Assembly (NCBI RefSeq): GCF_000835495.1
Contig: NW_015622542.1
Span: forward strand, 2,130,485 to 2,194,484
Length of the DNA: 64,000 bases
DNA from: Cladophialophora immunda
Taxonomy: Eukaryota > Ascomycota > Eurotiomycetes > Chaetothyriales > Herpotrichiellaceae
Direction: 5' to 3'
Shown here: positions 21,033-31,024 of the stretch, piece after piece
How the letters are laid out: the number at the start of each line of letters is the position of its first letter
Numbering within the stretch: the first letter of the stretch is position 1
Made by a program: the position numbers and the translations under genes
The notes under the pieces: generated by a model
The model's database searches: none
What the model was told of the DNA's origin: nothing
The model's input: only the letters and a program-made list of their open reading frames with translations

Positions 21033-23265
21033 CTATTTCTTTGCCGACGGCGCTGTAGGTGAATTGCCGCCACCTCGTGTCGATTGACTGCCAAAGCGCA
21101 TCACCTTTCGAAGTGGAGAAGGAGTCGCTGGCTGAAAGGCGGACGATGCCATGGTCGAGATCAGGTCAGACGGATCCTTCCTCTTAAAAAGTCCTCCAAA
21201 ATGCAAACTCTTACTTTTCTTCACCATCTTTCCTTTGCCGCTGTCGGAGCTGCCCTGCTGATTGCCATCACGCTGATACACCGGTGATTCAGCCCGGCCT
21301 CCAGTGTGATTTGCGGTTGTTGATGTGTTTTCCGCCTTAGATTTCGAGAACAATCCCACACCACTCCTGCTCTTCTTCAATGGACCGGCTTGTGCTTTGA
21401 TTGTAAGATCCTTCTTAACTGGGCTTCGAGGCGACGCCGAACTCTCGTGCTGATCTCTACTGCTTGCGGTGGGGACGGCTTTTGTTGAGCGAGGTGTATC
21501 GCGGGCATACTGACTAAGATCACCGAGAGAAGGAGAGTAGATCGGGGCATCTTCGAGTGAAGCCGTATCTGAGCCTTCGCGGTCCTCGCTGTTGGGGGTT
21601 GCCGTGTGTCTCCGCGGGAGGTTAGAAGGAGCATCTTGGTCAACTGGCAATGCCTGTGCTGCTCGATATGGGACCGATGGCGCCACAGCCATTGCTGCAG
21701 GTGGATGCATACGCAATGGGTTGACGCCCCTTGGGTATCCAGCTATCGGGGCTGCGGGCACATAGCCATTCTTTTCAGCCGAAAACACCAATGGCGCAAC
21801 AGCAGTGCGATGGGATGCGTGGTCTTCCTGGTTGGATCCGGAGTCCTGACTCTCAGGTTTGTGTGATCCAACAGGCCGTGGTGCTGAGGTTAGCTTTTTG
21901 GGATGGGCTCCAGAACCGAATGTCCCCAGGAGATCTGATTGAGACGAAGCGGCTATCACTTGAGCTACTGGAGGCGCTGGCCTGGAAGGCGAAATCGGTG
22001 GGAATTGCTGCCTCGCTTCATCTCGATTTCCGCCCCCTTTTTCCCCTTTTTTTGAATGAAAGAAGGACGACCTGGACTTCAGGAAGGACATGTTGCGTGG
22101 CAGGGTCGAGTGGAAATCAAGTTTGTCAACGGCGCTGGTGAAAGATCTGGTGAGTGAGCCAAAGGCAGACTCACTATCGCTATGTTCGGCAGCCAAATCT
22201 GCCGTGGGAACGTCTATGATGTCGCCATGGCCAAGGAGAGGAGAGTCTCCGCCTCTTGACTCTGCTGCACCTTTGTTGTTATTCAGAGACTTGCGTCGAA
22301 TGTGGCCATTCCCTGTAAGTCCTTTGATCTTCTCTTTGTAGAGGTTCAAAGTCTCTGCACGCCGACGTGACAAATCTCTCTTCAACGTCGGATCTTGGTC
22401 GCCTTCTACGTCTCCAAGAGTTTCTGGGTTTTGTTTCTGTTGTGTCGTGATACCTTGCGGGCGTAAGGCCCCATTTCGAATCTTGCTCCTTATGGCATTC
22501 CTCAGCTGGAGAATCCGTCCTCGTTTCGACGTTGTCAGATTGGTAGCCCGTTCGAGACGCTCACCAGGGGCTCCCTCAGAAGCTAATCTGTCACTGGGCG
22601 ATTCTCCGGCGTCCTGGTTGTTGGTGGCAACCCAGCCAACCTGCGAGTTCCAAGTGGATTGAGCAAAAGCCACATCAGATATTTCTCCACAATGGACTCT
22701 TTCAGCACGAGCCACGGAGACGTTGGTGGTACTGGTAAGGACGGGAGCAGAGATGACGCTGCGAGCAACCGTGGAGGTAGAAGAAGTCTTGGGCAGCTGA
22801 GTGGAGATGCTGCGAGGGTATTGATTTTGGGAGGATAGACGTGAAAAGGACAGCCACGATTTGGGACGCAGCCGATGTGCTCGACGACGTGTACTGTGGA
22901 ATTGCGGTACGGCGGTCTCTGCTTCACCCCGAATTTGTTGGCCTTCATCATGGTTGCCCAGGCCTTGTGGTGATTTTGACGTGGACTTGACAGATCCCTC
23001 CACGACATCGTCAGGGGATATCGGCTCCGGGGAGGCTGGCGGTTGGTCATTGGGATCACATCGATGAGAGAGACTGGATTCTGTCCGATCGCGCAGTTCA
23101 TCCTTTGAGGGGATCCGAGACGCTGCAACAGAAGGTCAGATGGCGAGAACAGCCACTTGGGAACTTCTTACCTTGTCGAGAACCAGCACGACTGAATGAC
23201 CGGATGGTGTCAAAGGAGAAGATGGAGAATGAGCCTTTGCTCCGAGACCGTGTGTGGGAAACCAT
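21033..23265 (-). CDS. unrecognised serine-rich, probably disordered protein
   Basis: Not recognised. Two exons, 23265-23172 and 23122-21033, separated by a 49-nt intron (GTAAGA donor, TTGCAG acceptor), give 727 residues beginning MVSHTRSRSKGSFSIFSFDTI. The intron call rests on frame: the downstream reading stays open up to the acceptor but has no early ATG, while the upstream exon supplies one. The protein is rich in Ser, Arg and Pro. It has a basic patch RRRAHRLRPKSWLSFSRLSS, a possibly ordered patch VARAERVHCGEISDVAF, many S/T-P sites and a basic C-terminal region KKSKSLHFGGLFKRKDPSD. No membrane segment or catalytic motif was seen. It may be a phosphorylated scaffold, but that is inference only. 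It is divergent from the dehydrogenase gene at 24119 across 853 nt. Confidence 0.75.
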
Positions 23266-24118
23266 GCTGGCTCAGCGACGAAACAAGTGTTTTCACAAGA
23301 CGGTCATCATCCGGGGGCCACCCTTAACGCGAGAGACTTGAATGACAGCAAGGCGAAGGACAGGGACAGGAAGGTCAGTAGAGGAGCTGGACTGCACGCT
23401 CTGCGAAGCTGGGCAAGGCCGCAGAATGTCTTTGACGACACCAACGCAGGCAAATGAATCGCCGCCGAGCTGCAGCCATCGCTGCGGCAGGTCCAGGACG
23501 GTTCCTGCGGTGGCAGGCAGACAACATGCTGGGCCATTTGGGAAGGAGCGGTGCGATGCTACTCATACTCACACTCACAGCAACGGGATGGACCATCATC
23601 TCGTCCCTCTAGTATCGTCGTTTTCTCTTCTGCGCGTAAAACTTGTCTCTGTCCATATCCACAACATTTCTCGAGACAAGTCGTGGTCTTGCGCACAGTC
23701 CTGTTCTCTTCATACCTACGAGGGGCTCCCCCGTGACCCCTGAGAGGAGGTTACCGTCAGTCGTTTTACCATCTCATCCATGATGTGGTCAGCGAGAGTT
23801 TCGCACGGCTCTTGTGATTACAATGGAAAATCCGTTGGCTATAACCGTCAACCAGCCTTTCAAACAGCCGCGGCAATCAACGGTGAAATCGCGGTCTTCA
23901 GCGTCCGTTCCCTCCAATGTGGGGGGAGGGACGAAGGCAACGGTTCTCCTCGCCTCGATTGCGACGGCCCCGCATAATCAATCAAAATGCCGGATTAACA
24001 GCTTTGTCTTCTTCTATAAGATCATTATATTCTCTCCGAAAGTTGGACGATTGACCTTGCAATCAGATCCCGAGACCAGTCCTCTACAAAGAAGCCTAAC
24101 CATTTTACTCCCAGCAAT
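23266..24118. other. divergent promoter region, Ser-rich gene / SDR gene
   Basis: 853 nt between divergent starts. A TATAAG element lies at about 24014-24019, roughly 100 nt before the SDR start. CT-rich DNA is visible at about 23610-23660. No ORF of interest. Confidence 0.5.
24014..24019 (+). promoter_or_regulatory. TATA-like element of the SDR gene
   Basis: TATAAG in an AT-rich context about 100 nt upstream of the predicted SDR start at 24119, a plausible spacing for a fungal TATA element plus a short leader. Confidence 0.4.
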
Positions 24119-25254
24119 ATGCCATACTCTCTCAAAGGCCGCAATGTCTTGGTGACAGGAGGATCTAGGCAAGCCCTCGATCAGCCCCGGAAAACGCTAC
24201 ACATTTCACTAACGGCTAGACGCCAGAGGTCTCGGGGCGCTGATCTGTGAGAAGTTCGCAGCAGAAGGATCCAACATTGTGGTAAACTATGTCAGCAGCA
24301 AAGACAGAGCCGATCAGGTCGCCGAGAAGTGTAAGGGATTTGGGGTCAAGGCTGTTGTAATTCAGGCCGTAAGGATGCTTAGCTACCTGTCGAAGCCCGC
24401 AACGAGTTGCAATTCTGACAGGACATTGGCCAGGACATTGGAGCCGTCGGTGACACCGTTCGCCTGGTGAAAGAGAGTGCTCAGCAACTGGGAGGACTCG
24501 ACATCATCATCAACAATGCTGGCTGGACGAGGTTCACCAACTTTGGCGACATCAATGATATGAGCCATGATGAATGGAACAAGGTATGATGATCAATGAT
24601 TAGTCGCTCTTTGGCTCACGGTCCTAGTGTTGGGCCACCAACGTCATGTCCCACCTGGTCTTGTTGCAGGAAGCTGCCCCAATCTTCAACAAGAACCCGG
24701 ATGGCGGTGCTTTCATCATCTCCTCGTCTGTTGCGGTAGGTTGATCATTCCTCGGGCCAGAGCGTATGCTGATGTTTGTCCAGGGAATAAGCTGTTCGGG
24801 CAGTAGCATGGGCTATTCGGTTACCAAAGCCGCAGGTCTCCATTTGATGAAATGCCTTGCCACCACACAAGGCCCAAAGATCCGCATTAATGCCGTCCTT
24901 CCGGGTCTTCTTCTAACGGAATGGGTTGGTCTTCCTCTGCTTACACTGCCGAGGGCAAAACAGACATGGCATTGACACCTGCGATAGGGCCTAAGGTACA
25001 GCGATGAGCGCATCAAGGCTGTTAAGAACGCCGCTGCCCTCAAACAAGAGGTGTGTTCTCTTCTCAACAATCCATCCGCCCAACTGACAATCTTTTCAGA
25101 CTCTGCTCGACGATTGCGCAGACGCCTATATCTCCCTTGCGAAGAACACGTCCATCACCGGCCAGGAGATTGTCGTTGGTAAGTTCCGGATTGTGCCCTT
25201 CCTGCCCAAACAAGTCGCTGACAAAAGCCAGATTCTGGTCTTGTCATTCGATAG
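24119..25254 (+). CDS. short-chain dehydrogenase/reductase, 3-oxoacyl-ACP reductase-like
   Basis: Classical SDR oxidoreductase, 255 residues, from eight exons: 24119-24168, 24227-24368, 24422-24583, 24628-24735, 24784-24924, 24988-25050, 25100-25178 and 25232-25254. The Rossmann motif TGGSRGLG spans residues 13-20 and is assembled across intron 1. NNAG is at 95-98. The catalytic set is Ser152, Tyr165 and Lys169 (SSSVA ... YSVTK) with canonical spacing. NAVLPGLLLTEW is the post-active-site loop and the C-terminus is GQEIVVDSGLVIR. All introns are 44-63 nt; intron 1 uses a GC donor (AG|GCAAGC) with a CTAAC branch site. The TAG stop lies 10 nt from the stop of the convergent formyltransferase gene. 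The substrate is unknown; the closest feel is to the FabG-like or polyol-type classical SDRs. Confidence 0.9.
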
Positions 25255-25264
25255 ACCGCTAGGG

Positions 25265-26572
25265 TTAAGTGCGGATGGTGTTGCCATGGATCTCGACAAA
25301 GGGTGGCTCAGGTAGTCCGGATATAGGGTGGGAGAAGCGATATAACTTAAACCGGCCAAACACTTCAGGCTCTGAGAAGAATTTTGCGCGGGCGGCCGCT
25401 CCTGCACCTGGGCCTTTTGCCCGAGACGAGACAGTGATTAGCGGAATGACAACTTGGCGACCCTCATGATACTTGTCTAATCGCGCGTTGATGATTAGAG
25501 GTTTCGAGCTCTCATTGACATTTTCGTGTGTCGGGACAATTGCGTAGGGAATACCATTCGGCATTGCTTCCGCTGCACCCCTGACTTCTTCTGGGATATC
25601 TCCATCTTTGACGTCTCTGATGTCTGCCCCGAAATTGATGCGGAGCACCTGGCTTGGGTCGGGGCCGAACCGCACAAAGCCGTGAAGAGACTGAAGTGCA
25701 CGGTTACGCCTCAGAATCGCGGATTTCGGGAGCGCCTCAAAGTCGACGGCGCAAAGTTCGTTGGTGACCTTGGGCGCATGCGTCAAGTCCACGCCCGGGA
25801 CACTGCTGAATTGGACGGCCCTGTAAGGCGGGACGTACAGACGGTTCCGGACGGCATCGACCAGCATCTTGGCCCCGATGGGGGCTAGGTAGGCCGTGAG
25901 CTCTTCGGCAGTGATCTCGTCGGGGCGCGGAATGTCCAGGCCCGGCGGCGGCGTCTGGTCGAGCACGATCCCCTCGTCGAAGCGGGTCGGGTGCAGGGTC
26001 TGCAGCGACACGCCGGTCCTCCGCCGGCCGGTGATGAGGGCCCATTGGATCGGCGCCGGGCCGCGCAGGTCGGGAAGCAGCGAAGGGTGGACGTTCAGAC
26101 CCCCGTACGCCGCGGACCGCAGGATGCGAGGCGGGATCAGCAGCCCGAACGAGACGGCGACGACCAGATTGCAGCAGGACGGGGAGCCCGCGTCGCCGAA
26201 CGCGGGAGGGCTCCAGCCCGTGAACGTGTCGATCTGGTGCACTCGCAGCCCCAGGTCCTGTGCGGCGGGCTTGATGGCCGGTGGCCGCACGAGCTTGCGG
26301 CCCCGGCCGACGCGCTTGTCGGTCTTGGTCACGACGTCAATGGAGAGGATATTACTCTCGGGCGTCCGGGAGTACTTCTCCAGCGCCTGCAGCGAAGCCA
26401 CGCTGAACTGGTCGGTGCCGCAGAAGAGGATTCTCAGGGGTTGGTCGTCGCCCTCGGGTTTGCGACTGGACAGGTGTCGTCGACGACCGGCGAAGCTCCC
26501 GAAGCTCCATTTTGATGCGGCGTGAGCCCGTACAGGGGAACAAGTTGCCACGCGGAATGGCAGATGCCTCAT
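25265..26572 (-). CDS. FMT1: mitochondrial methionyl-tRNA formyltransferase
   Basis: Formylates initiator Met-tRNA in mitochondria using 10-formyl-THF. Single exon, 435 residues from the ATG at 26572. The frame is open further upstream but has no ATG there. The N-terminus (MRHLPFRVATCSPVRAHAASKW) is basic, Ser/Ala-rich and free of acidic residues, as in a mitochondrial presequence. The catalytic domain starts at LRILFCGTDQFSVASL. VVAVSFGLLIPPRIL and the signature NVHPSLLPDLRGPAPIQWAL follow, and the hydrolase-type core ends near DEITAEEL. The C-terminal OB-like part includes VDFEALPKSAILRRNRAL. It is convergent with and almost abutting the SDR gene, so the 3' ends of the two transcripts must overlap if their UTRs are of normal length. 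Confidence 0.93.
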   Translation of the reverse strand: MRHLPFRVATCSPVRAHAASKWSFGSFAGRRRHLSSRKPEGDDQPLRILFCGTDQFSVASLQALEKYSRTPESNILSIDVVTKTDKRVGRGRKLVRPPAIKPAAQDLGLRVHQIDTFTGWSPPAFGDAGSPSCCNLVVAVSFGLLIPPRILRSAAYGGLNVHPSLLPDLRGPAPIQWALITGRRRTGVSLQTLHPTRFDEGIVLDQTPPPGLDIPRPDEITAEELTAYLAPIGAKMLVDAVRNRLYVPPYRAVQFSSVPGVDLTHAPKVTNELCAVDFEALPKSAILRRNRALQSLHGFVRFGPDPSQVLRINFGADIRDVKDGDIPEEVRGAAEAMPNGIPYAIVPTHENVNESSKPLIINARLDKYHEGRQVVIPLITVSSRAKGPGAGAAARAKFFSEPEVFGRFKLYRFSHPISGLPEPPFVEIHGNTIRT

Positions 26573-26998
26573 ACGTGGTTTTGAGTGAGTTGGTGAAGAT
26601 GGAGTGGCTTTCGTCTGATGTGGAAGACGTCGAGGCGCATAGTAAAGGAGGAAGTATGCGAAAACTGCACACAGCTCAACTACCCGATTGCGGTGACATT
26701 GATTGCCGCTTTGTACTCGTTCTGGCTGGAGGCTAGAAGTGTGGCGCAATTATTGGCCACCTCAGAGAAGACCTCTTCAAGCGGCCAGAACACTGTACTA
26801 ATTTGTCCAATAAGATGAACGAGTGCCGCTCGACTGGAAATTGAGCGTCGCTGATCTTGGGCTCTTGATGTCTAATCTACCTGGTCGGGCTGGACTTTCA
26901 GTATATACATCGTCTTTAACATGGCGACTCATCCCTTCCAGGTCCCTTCTGATCTTTGACGGGTGGCTCCTCGTCAAGAAATGGAGAGCAGCCTCTCG
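26573..26998. other. intergenic, tandem minus-strand genes
   Basis: 426 nt holding the formyltransferase upstream region and the 3' side of the Zn2Cys6 gene. A GTATATACATC element lies near 26901 on the plus strand. Nothing else seen. Confidence 0.45.
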
Positions 26999-28601
26999 TC
27001 ACATCGTCTCCCGAGTCAACACTCGAGACCACTCACGCCCACAGATCAACTGCAAATCCTGGCAAACTTCCACGTCCTGAAACCCCTGGAAGTCGCTGGC
27101 ATACTCGACCCGCACACTCCTCGCGGCGGACTTGGTCTCGACGTCGGCTGCCCCAACCTCGGCCGCGAGGAGACATATACTTACCGCAGATGCCCCCAAT
27201 GGTCGGTACTGAGACGCGATCCTGGCCAGGTGGGTGATTTCGAGGGCAAATTCGTGCGACTCTTGCAGGATCTCGGCCGCGTCCAAGCACAGGGCAAGCC
27301 GTGCCTCGTTGATGAAGATGGCGATAGCCAGACCGAGGCTGTATGTTCGTAGAAAGTGACAATGCCCCAGACCCGCCAAGTGAGGCAGCCCTTTAGCAGC
27401 AATATCTGTGGCCGACGAGTTTTTCTGCCATCGCTGACGGAGGCGGGACAGTGCGGGCTCGAGATCTGCGCGAAGTGCATGTGCCTCTTTCTCTAGGTCC
27501 GCAAGTGTGGCTTGATGAAGTAGATCGCCGGTCAATGCGGCCTTGATCCGTCGCATCAGACTCGGCACCCGAGTCAAGCATTGTACTGCCTGCCCTTCAG
27601 GGCTGAGCTCATAGAGCCGGCTGTCGAACATGGCGATCCATTCTTGGTCGTCGAAGGCGATTCGGCCATTGAAAAGGGAGTCAAAGAGCTGGAGGGGTCG
27701 ACGTAAGTTGAGTGACTGGCCATTCTCGCCTATTGACGACTTACCACAACGGCACGAAGACTGAGGAGTAAGTTCAATTCAAATGGGTCCTGACACTTCT
27801 CGACACTGCCTCTCAATCTGAGGATCTGGGCAACGCCATCCGCATGTGTGGTGATAGGTCCATTCCGTTGCCAGATGAACTGGTTGGACGGGCGAGTATC
27901 AGCCACAAAATAGACCGCTGGGTTCCATGCAACAGGGAACTCACCTGGCAATTCCATAGGAAGAGAATAGCACACAGTGTTTCCGGGCTTGTCGCCTTGA
28001 CCGGATCATCTAAACACTTTCTGAGGCTGGTTAAGGTACGCCCATACTTTTCGAAGAGCACAGGACTGCTTTTGGCACCGAGTGGATCTGATAATGTCGC
28101 AACGGCCGCCAAAAAGGTGTCGGTGGCACTGTCCAGAGCCTCGTTCACGCCTAGGCGAGCTGGAACATGGTTGAGGTAATCCCCGTATGTCCAGGCCAGA
28201 TTGTACTGGACGCCGAGGGTCGGTTTGATTCTATCCGTGAAAGCGGTCACAAGCCGCGTCGTTTCGTTGGATGGAACTCGAGATATTGCGACTGTGTCGA
28301 GGCTTGAAGGGCTTTGCACTGTAGACCCAGTTCCCTGTTCCTGGAGTTGCAAAGAGGTATTGCTGGTCGGGGTCGAGGCTCTAGTATCGGACACGAACTT
28401 GAACCGACGTTGCCCAAGTCCGATGCAGGGGATATTGAGGCGTCGGCACCGAGGACATGGGTAGGTGGTGGAATCACACTACATGGTAAATAGACGTTAG
28501 AACTGGACAAACCTTGGGAAGCGAGGATCATTCGGCTGTTGTACCTTTTTCTTTTGCTGACGACATGCATTACACCCTCGTCCTGAGGGAACACCCGGCA
28601 T
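26999..28601 (-). CDS. Zn(II)2Cys6 transcription factor
   Basis: Fungal binuclear zinc-cluster regulator of 471 residues from four exons: 28601-28545, 28478-27945, 27879-27745 and 27688-26999. The N-terminus reads MPGVPSGRGCNACRQQKKK then CDSTTYPCPRCRRLNIPC. The cluster spacing is C-x2-C-x6-C-x6-C-x2-C-x6-C, and intron 1 (66 nt) splits the cluster just before the third Cys. The rest matches the fungal-specific TF middle region, with TPETLCAILFLWNCQ, HADGVAQILRLRG, FELNLLLSLRAVV, LFDSLFNGRIAF and W-x4-FDSRLYEL in order. All three introns are 56-66 nt and phase 0. It sits 641 nt downstream of the beta-lactamase-like gene in the same orientation, so it may regulate that gene; this is inference. 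A missed C-terminal exon is not excluded. Confidence 0.88.
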
Positions 28602-29242
28602 TCTGTATCGTGGCCATCGTGGCAACACGAGAGGAAGTCCTCTCTGTCGAGAGCAGGAAGTGAAGGGCGGTTGGAAAGAATATCGCTAAGGCCCGACGTT
28701 GCAATTTCCGACGGGAAGGAGACTTGCAGATTGGTTCATTGATAGACAGCCACGGCAGAGAACAGCCATGACAGCACTGCACGACATAGCCCCATCCAAC
28801 GACCTCCAAAGTAGGCAGAGATCATCCCAGCCGTCCTCGGATTGCGGCCGTCTCCAATACTGCCGAAACGCCTCGGGGCAGTGGCAGTGGCACCAGATGG
28901 TGGGGATTGGAGCCACTGGGCATTAGGGTGTTTAGTCGGCTCTCGTTGCGACCATGAGCAGAGCATTTCCTTTTACTTGCTATAACCCATCGCTGAGAGA
29001 CCAAGTACAAGTCCATCGAGATCTATTCGTTGTTTTCTGGAGAATGAAATTCAAAGAGCAAGAGGTAACGATGGAAATCGAGAATACAGGCAAGTTTTTG
29101 AGAATGCTCAGTTAGAGGTCGGCAGGACGGCAGACGGGATTTGGGAAAGGATTATATTGTCGCTATCTGAAGCAAGCTCGAACCACAGCACCATGGCTAT
29201 AATCGTTTCACGAAAGACTCCGATCCTCTGCCCAGCGCGGGC
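28602..29242. other. intergenic, Zn2Cys6 gene upstream region
   Basis: 641 nt between the Zn2Cys6 start and the stop of the beta-lactamase-like gene. Overlapping short frames on both strands have no motif. No element identified. Confidence 0.45.
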
Positions 29243-31024
29243 TCAGGAAGTCTTGACGAGCCTCGCCCTCCAAGCAGCAGGGCTGACAGCTACCGCGCTG
29301 CCGTTAGTATCCAGGTCAAACTCGAAAAGTCCTAAGCCAACGCCGCCATATGTGGGCGAGTCACCGGCCAGCCAGTCCAAGTTAGCGTTATACTGTTGGG
29401 AGAACAATCCGCCTGAAGTAACTCGGAAAGAAGAGGTCCTGAATGCCATTCGTCCATTCGGACGATCAGATATCGAGTGTAAGAGTCGAACCGGACTCTT
29501 GCCAATTAATCCGCTGCGCAGGACATCGGTGCCGTTGCTGACGAAACTACTGATCACCAAGCCGGGTTTCCCTTGTGGATTGATCGCCAAAGTCAACGTG
29601 CTGTTGAGGCTCTCGTCTTCTGAGCTATACGTGCCCACAAAACTGTTCCGCGCCTCAGCTTGCGCCTGAGCAGTCAATGCGGGTAACATCTTTTCAGTGA
29701 CAATGTCCGCCAGCAAAGCAGTCAATGTAGATCGCTCTGACAGAGAACTTGCACCAATGATGCTGAAGCCTGCATCAAAATCTGGGATCAGGACCATGTA
29801 GCCGCCGTAGTAGCCAGAGTCGCCCAGTTTGGTGTAGATGTCGGTGATGAGTCCGGAGTCGGGATGCGTGTAACGGTATATTTCCCATGGTCTTCCCACC
29901 GAATACTCGAACATGGCAGTGTGAGAGACTGGCTTCATCCACTTGCGTGTCAGATCAGGGTCAAGGAGCGTCCCGTTGAGAAGAGCCGTCCCGAATTTGG
30001 CAAGATCGTTTGTCGTCGAGAAAATGCCACCTGAAGGGATGGTCACCTCGGGAGCGCCGGCCGGTGTCAATGCTGCAGAGCTGGCATTGCCAGGAATGAC
30101 GTATTGGCCGTATTGGGATGCATTGGGGACGTTGGAGAATGAGGAAGTCATTCCTAGTGGACTAAAGATACTTTGGCGATAGACATCGTGAATGGAGGTG
30201 CCAGTAATGTTCGCTATCGCGGTCCCAAGCAACATAAACCCGTAGTCTGTATATGCTGGGCTTGTCCAGGGCTGGAATAGCGGTGGTCGAGCTTCGGCAC
30301 CAATTGCGTATTCGTTGCTGGGACAGGACAGATTTCCTGATAGCATAGCGACCAAACATGGAGGGGCCGCTAGTGGATCGCTCACATTCAGAGGTGGCAA
30401 TCCGAAGGTATTCACCAGCTCATTGGTGGTGTCCAGCAAGAGGTAGTCGCCCGGGTCGTAGGGTGAGATATCTCTCGGATTGCCTGCTATCTGGCTAGCG
30501 AGGGCAGCAAGTGTGACCTTGTTCCAGTCAACAGTATCCACCATATCATTCTCTGCCGGGTGTGCAGCCGCATATGCCGCAAGGGTTGGAACAAAGTCGG
30601 TGATAGGACGATCCCAATCACCGTCTTTGAGATTCAGCATACCCGCAAAGGTCGTGAAAAGTTTGGACATGCTAGCAACGCGGTATATGCTGTTTCCGTC
30701 CACCTTCTTCAAGCCGGTAGACGAATGGGCAATCTCGCTGGATGTGTGGTGGAACTGCAACGCCCCGGCAGCAGAGGCGTCGTGGATTGAGAACATTCCC
30801 ACGGAAAATGTGAGGTTCTTCAGGCCAGAAGGGGTCGACAAATTGGTGCTTGGTTCACTGATGAATCCATTGAGAGTCGAACTGAGATTCCTCCAGGCAG
30901 TGGAGACGTGGCTGCCGTTGCTCGCAAGATCCGTTGGAGCTGGATAGGTTGGACCCAGGAAGTCGCAAAGAACGACCGGGGCCGAGGCTGAGACGAGAAG
31001 GAGACTTTTCAGAGTGAACTGCAT
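29243..31024 (-). CDS. secreted beta-lactamase-like serine hydrolase (class C / DD-peptidase fold)
   Basis: Single-exon protein of 593 residues in the beta-lactamase (AmpC/esterase/transesterase) superfamily. A hydrophobic signal peptide (MQFTLKSLLLVSASAPVVLC) suggests secretion, and many N-x-S/T sites fit a glycoprotein. The nucleophile motif SxxK is SMSK at residues 118-121 within IYRVASMSKLFT. The second motif, usually Y-x-N, is Y258-T-D260 in SPAYTDYGFMLLG, so Asn is replaced by Asp. SIFSPLGMTSS and PSGGIFSTTNDLAKFG are typical of the fold. A C-terminal beta-rich region of about 130 residues follows. The substrate is unknown: fungal members include esterases, acyltransferases of polyketide pathways and lactonases. 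A TATATATA element lies about 70 nt upstream. Confidence 0.9.
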   Translation of the reverse strand: MQFTLKSLLLVSASAPVVLCDFLGPTYPAPTDLASNGSHVSTAWRNLSSTLNGFISEPSTNLSTPSGLKNLTFSVGMFSIHDASAAGALQFHHTSSEIAHSSTGLKKVDGNSIYRVASMSKLFTTFAGMLNLKDGDWDRPITDFVPTLAAYAAAHPAENDMVDTVDWNKVTLAALASQIAGNPRDISPYDPGDYLLLDTTNELVNTFGLPPLNVSDPLAAPPCLVAMLSGNLSCPSNEYAIGAEARPPLFQPWTSPAYTDYGFMLLGTAIANITGTSIHDVYRQSIFSPLGMTSSFSNVPNASQYGQYVIPGNASSAALTPAGAPEVTIPSGGIFSTTNDLAKFGTALLNGTLLDPDLTRKWMKPVSHTAMFEYSVGRPWEIYRYTHPDSGLITDIYTKLGDSGYYGGYMVLIPDFDAGFSIIGASSLSERSTLTALLADIVTEKMLPALTAQAQAEARNSFVGTYSSEDESLNSTLTLAINPQGKPGLVISSFVSNGTDVLRSGLIGKSPVRLLHSISDRPNGRMAFRTSSFRVTSGGLFSQQYNANLDWLAGDSPTYGGVGLGLFEFDLDTNGSAVAVSPAAWRARLVKTS

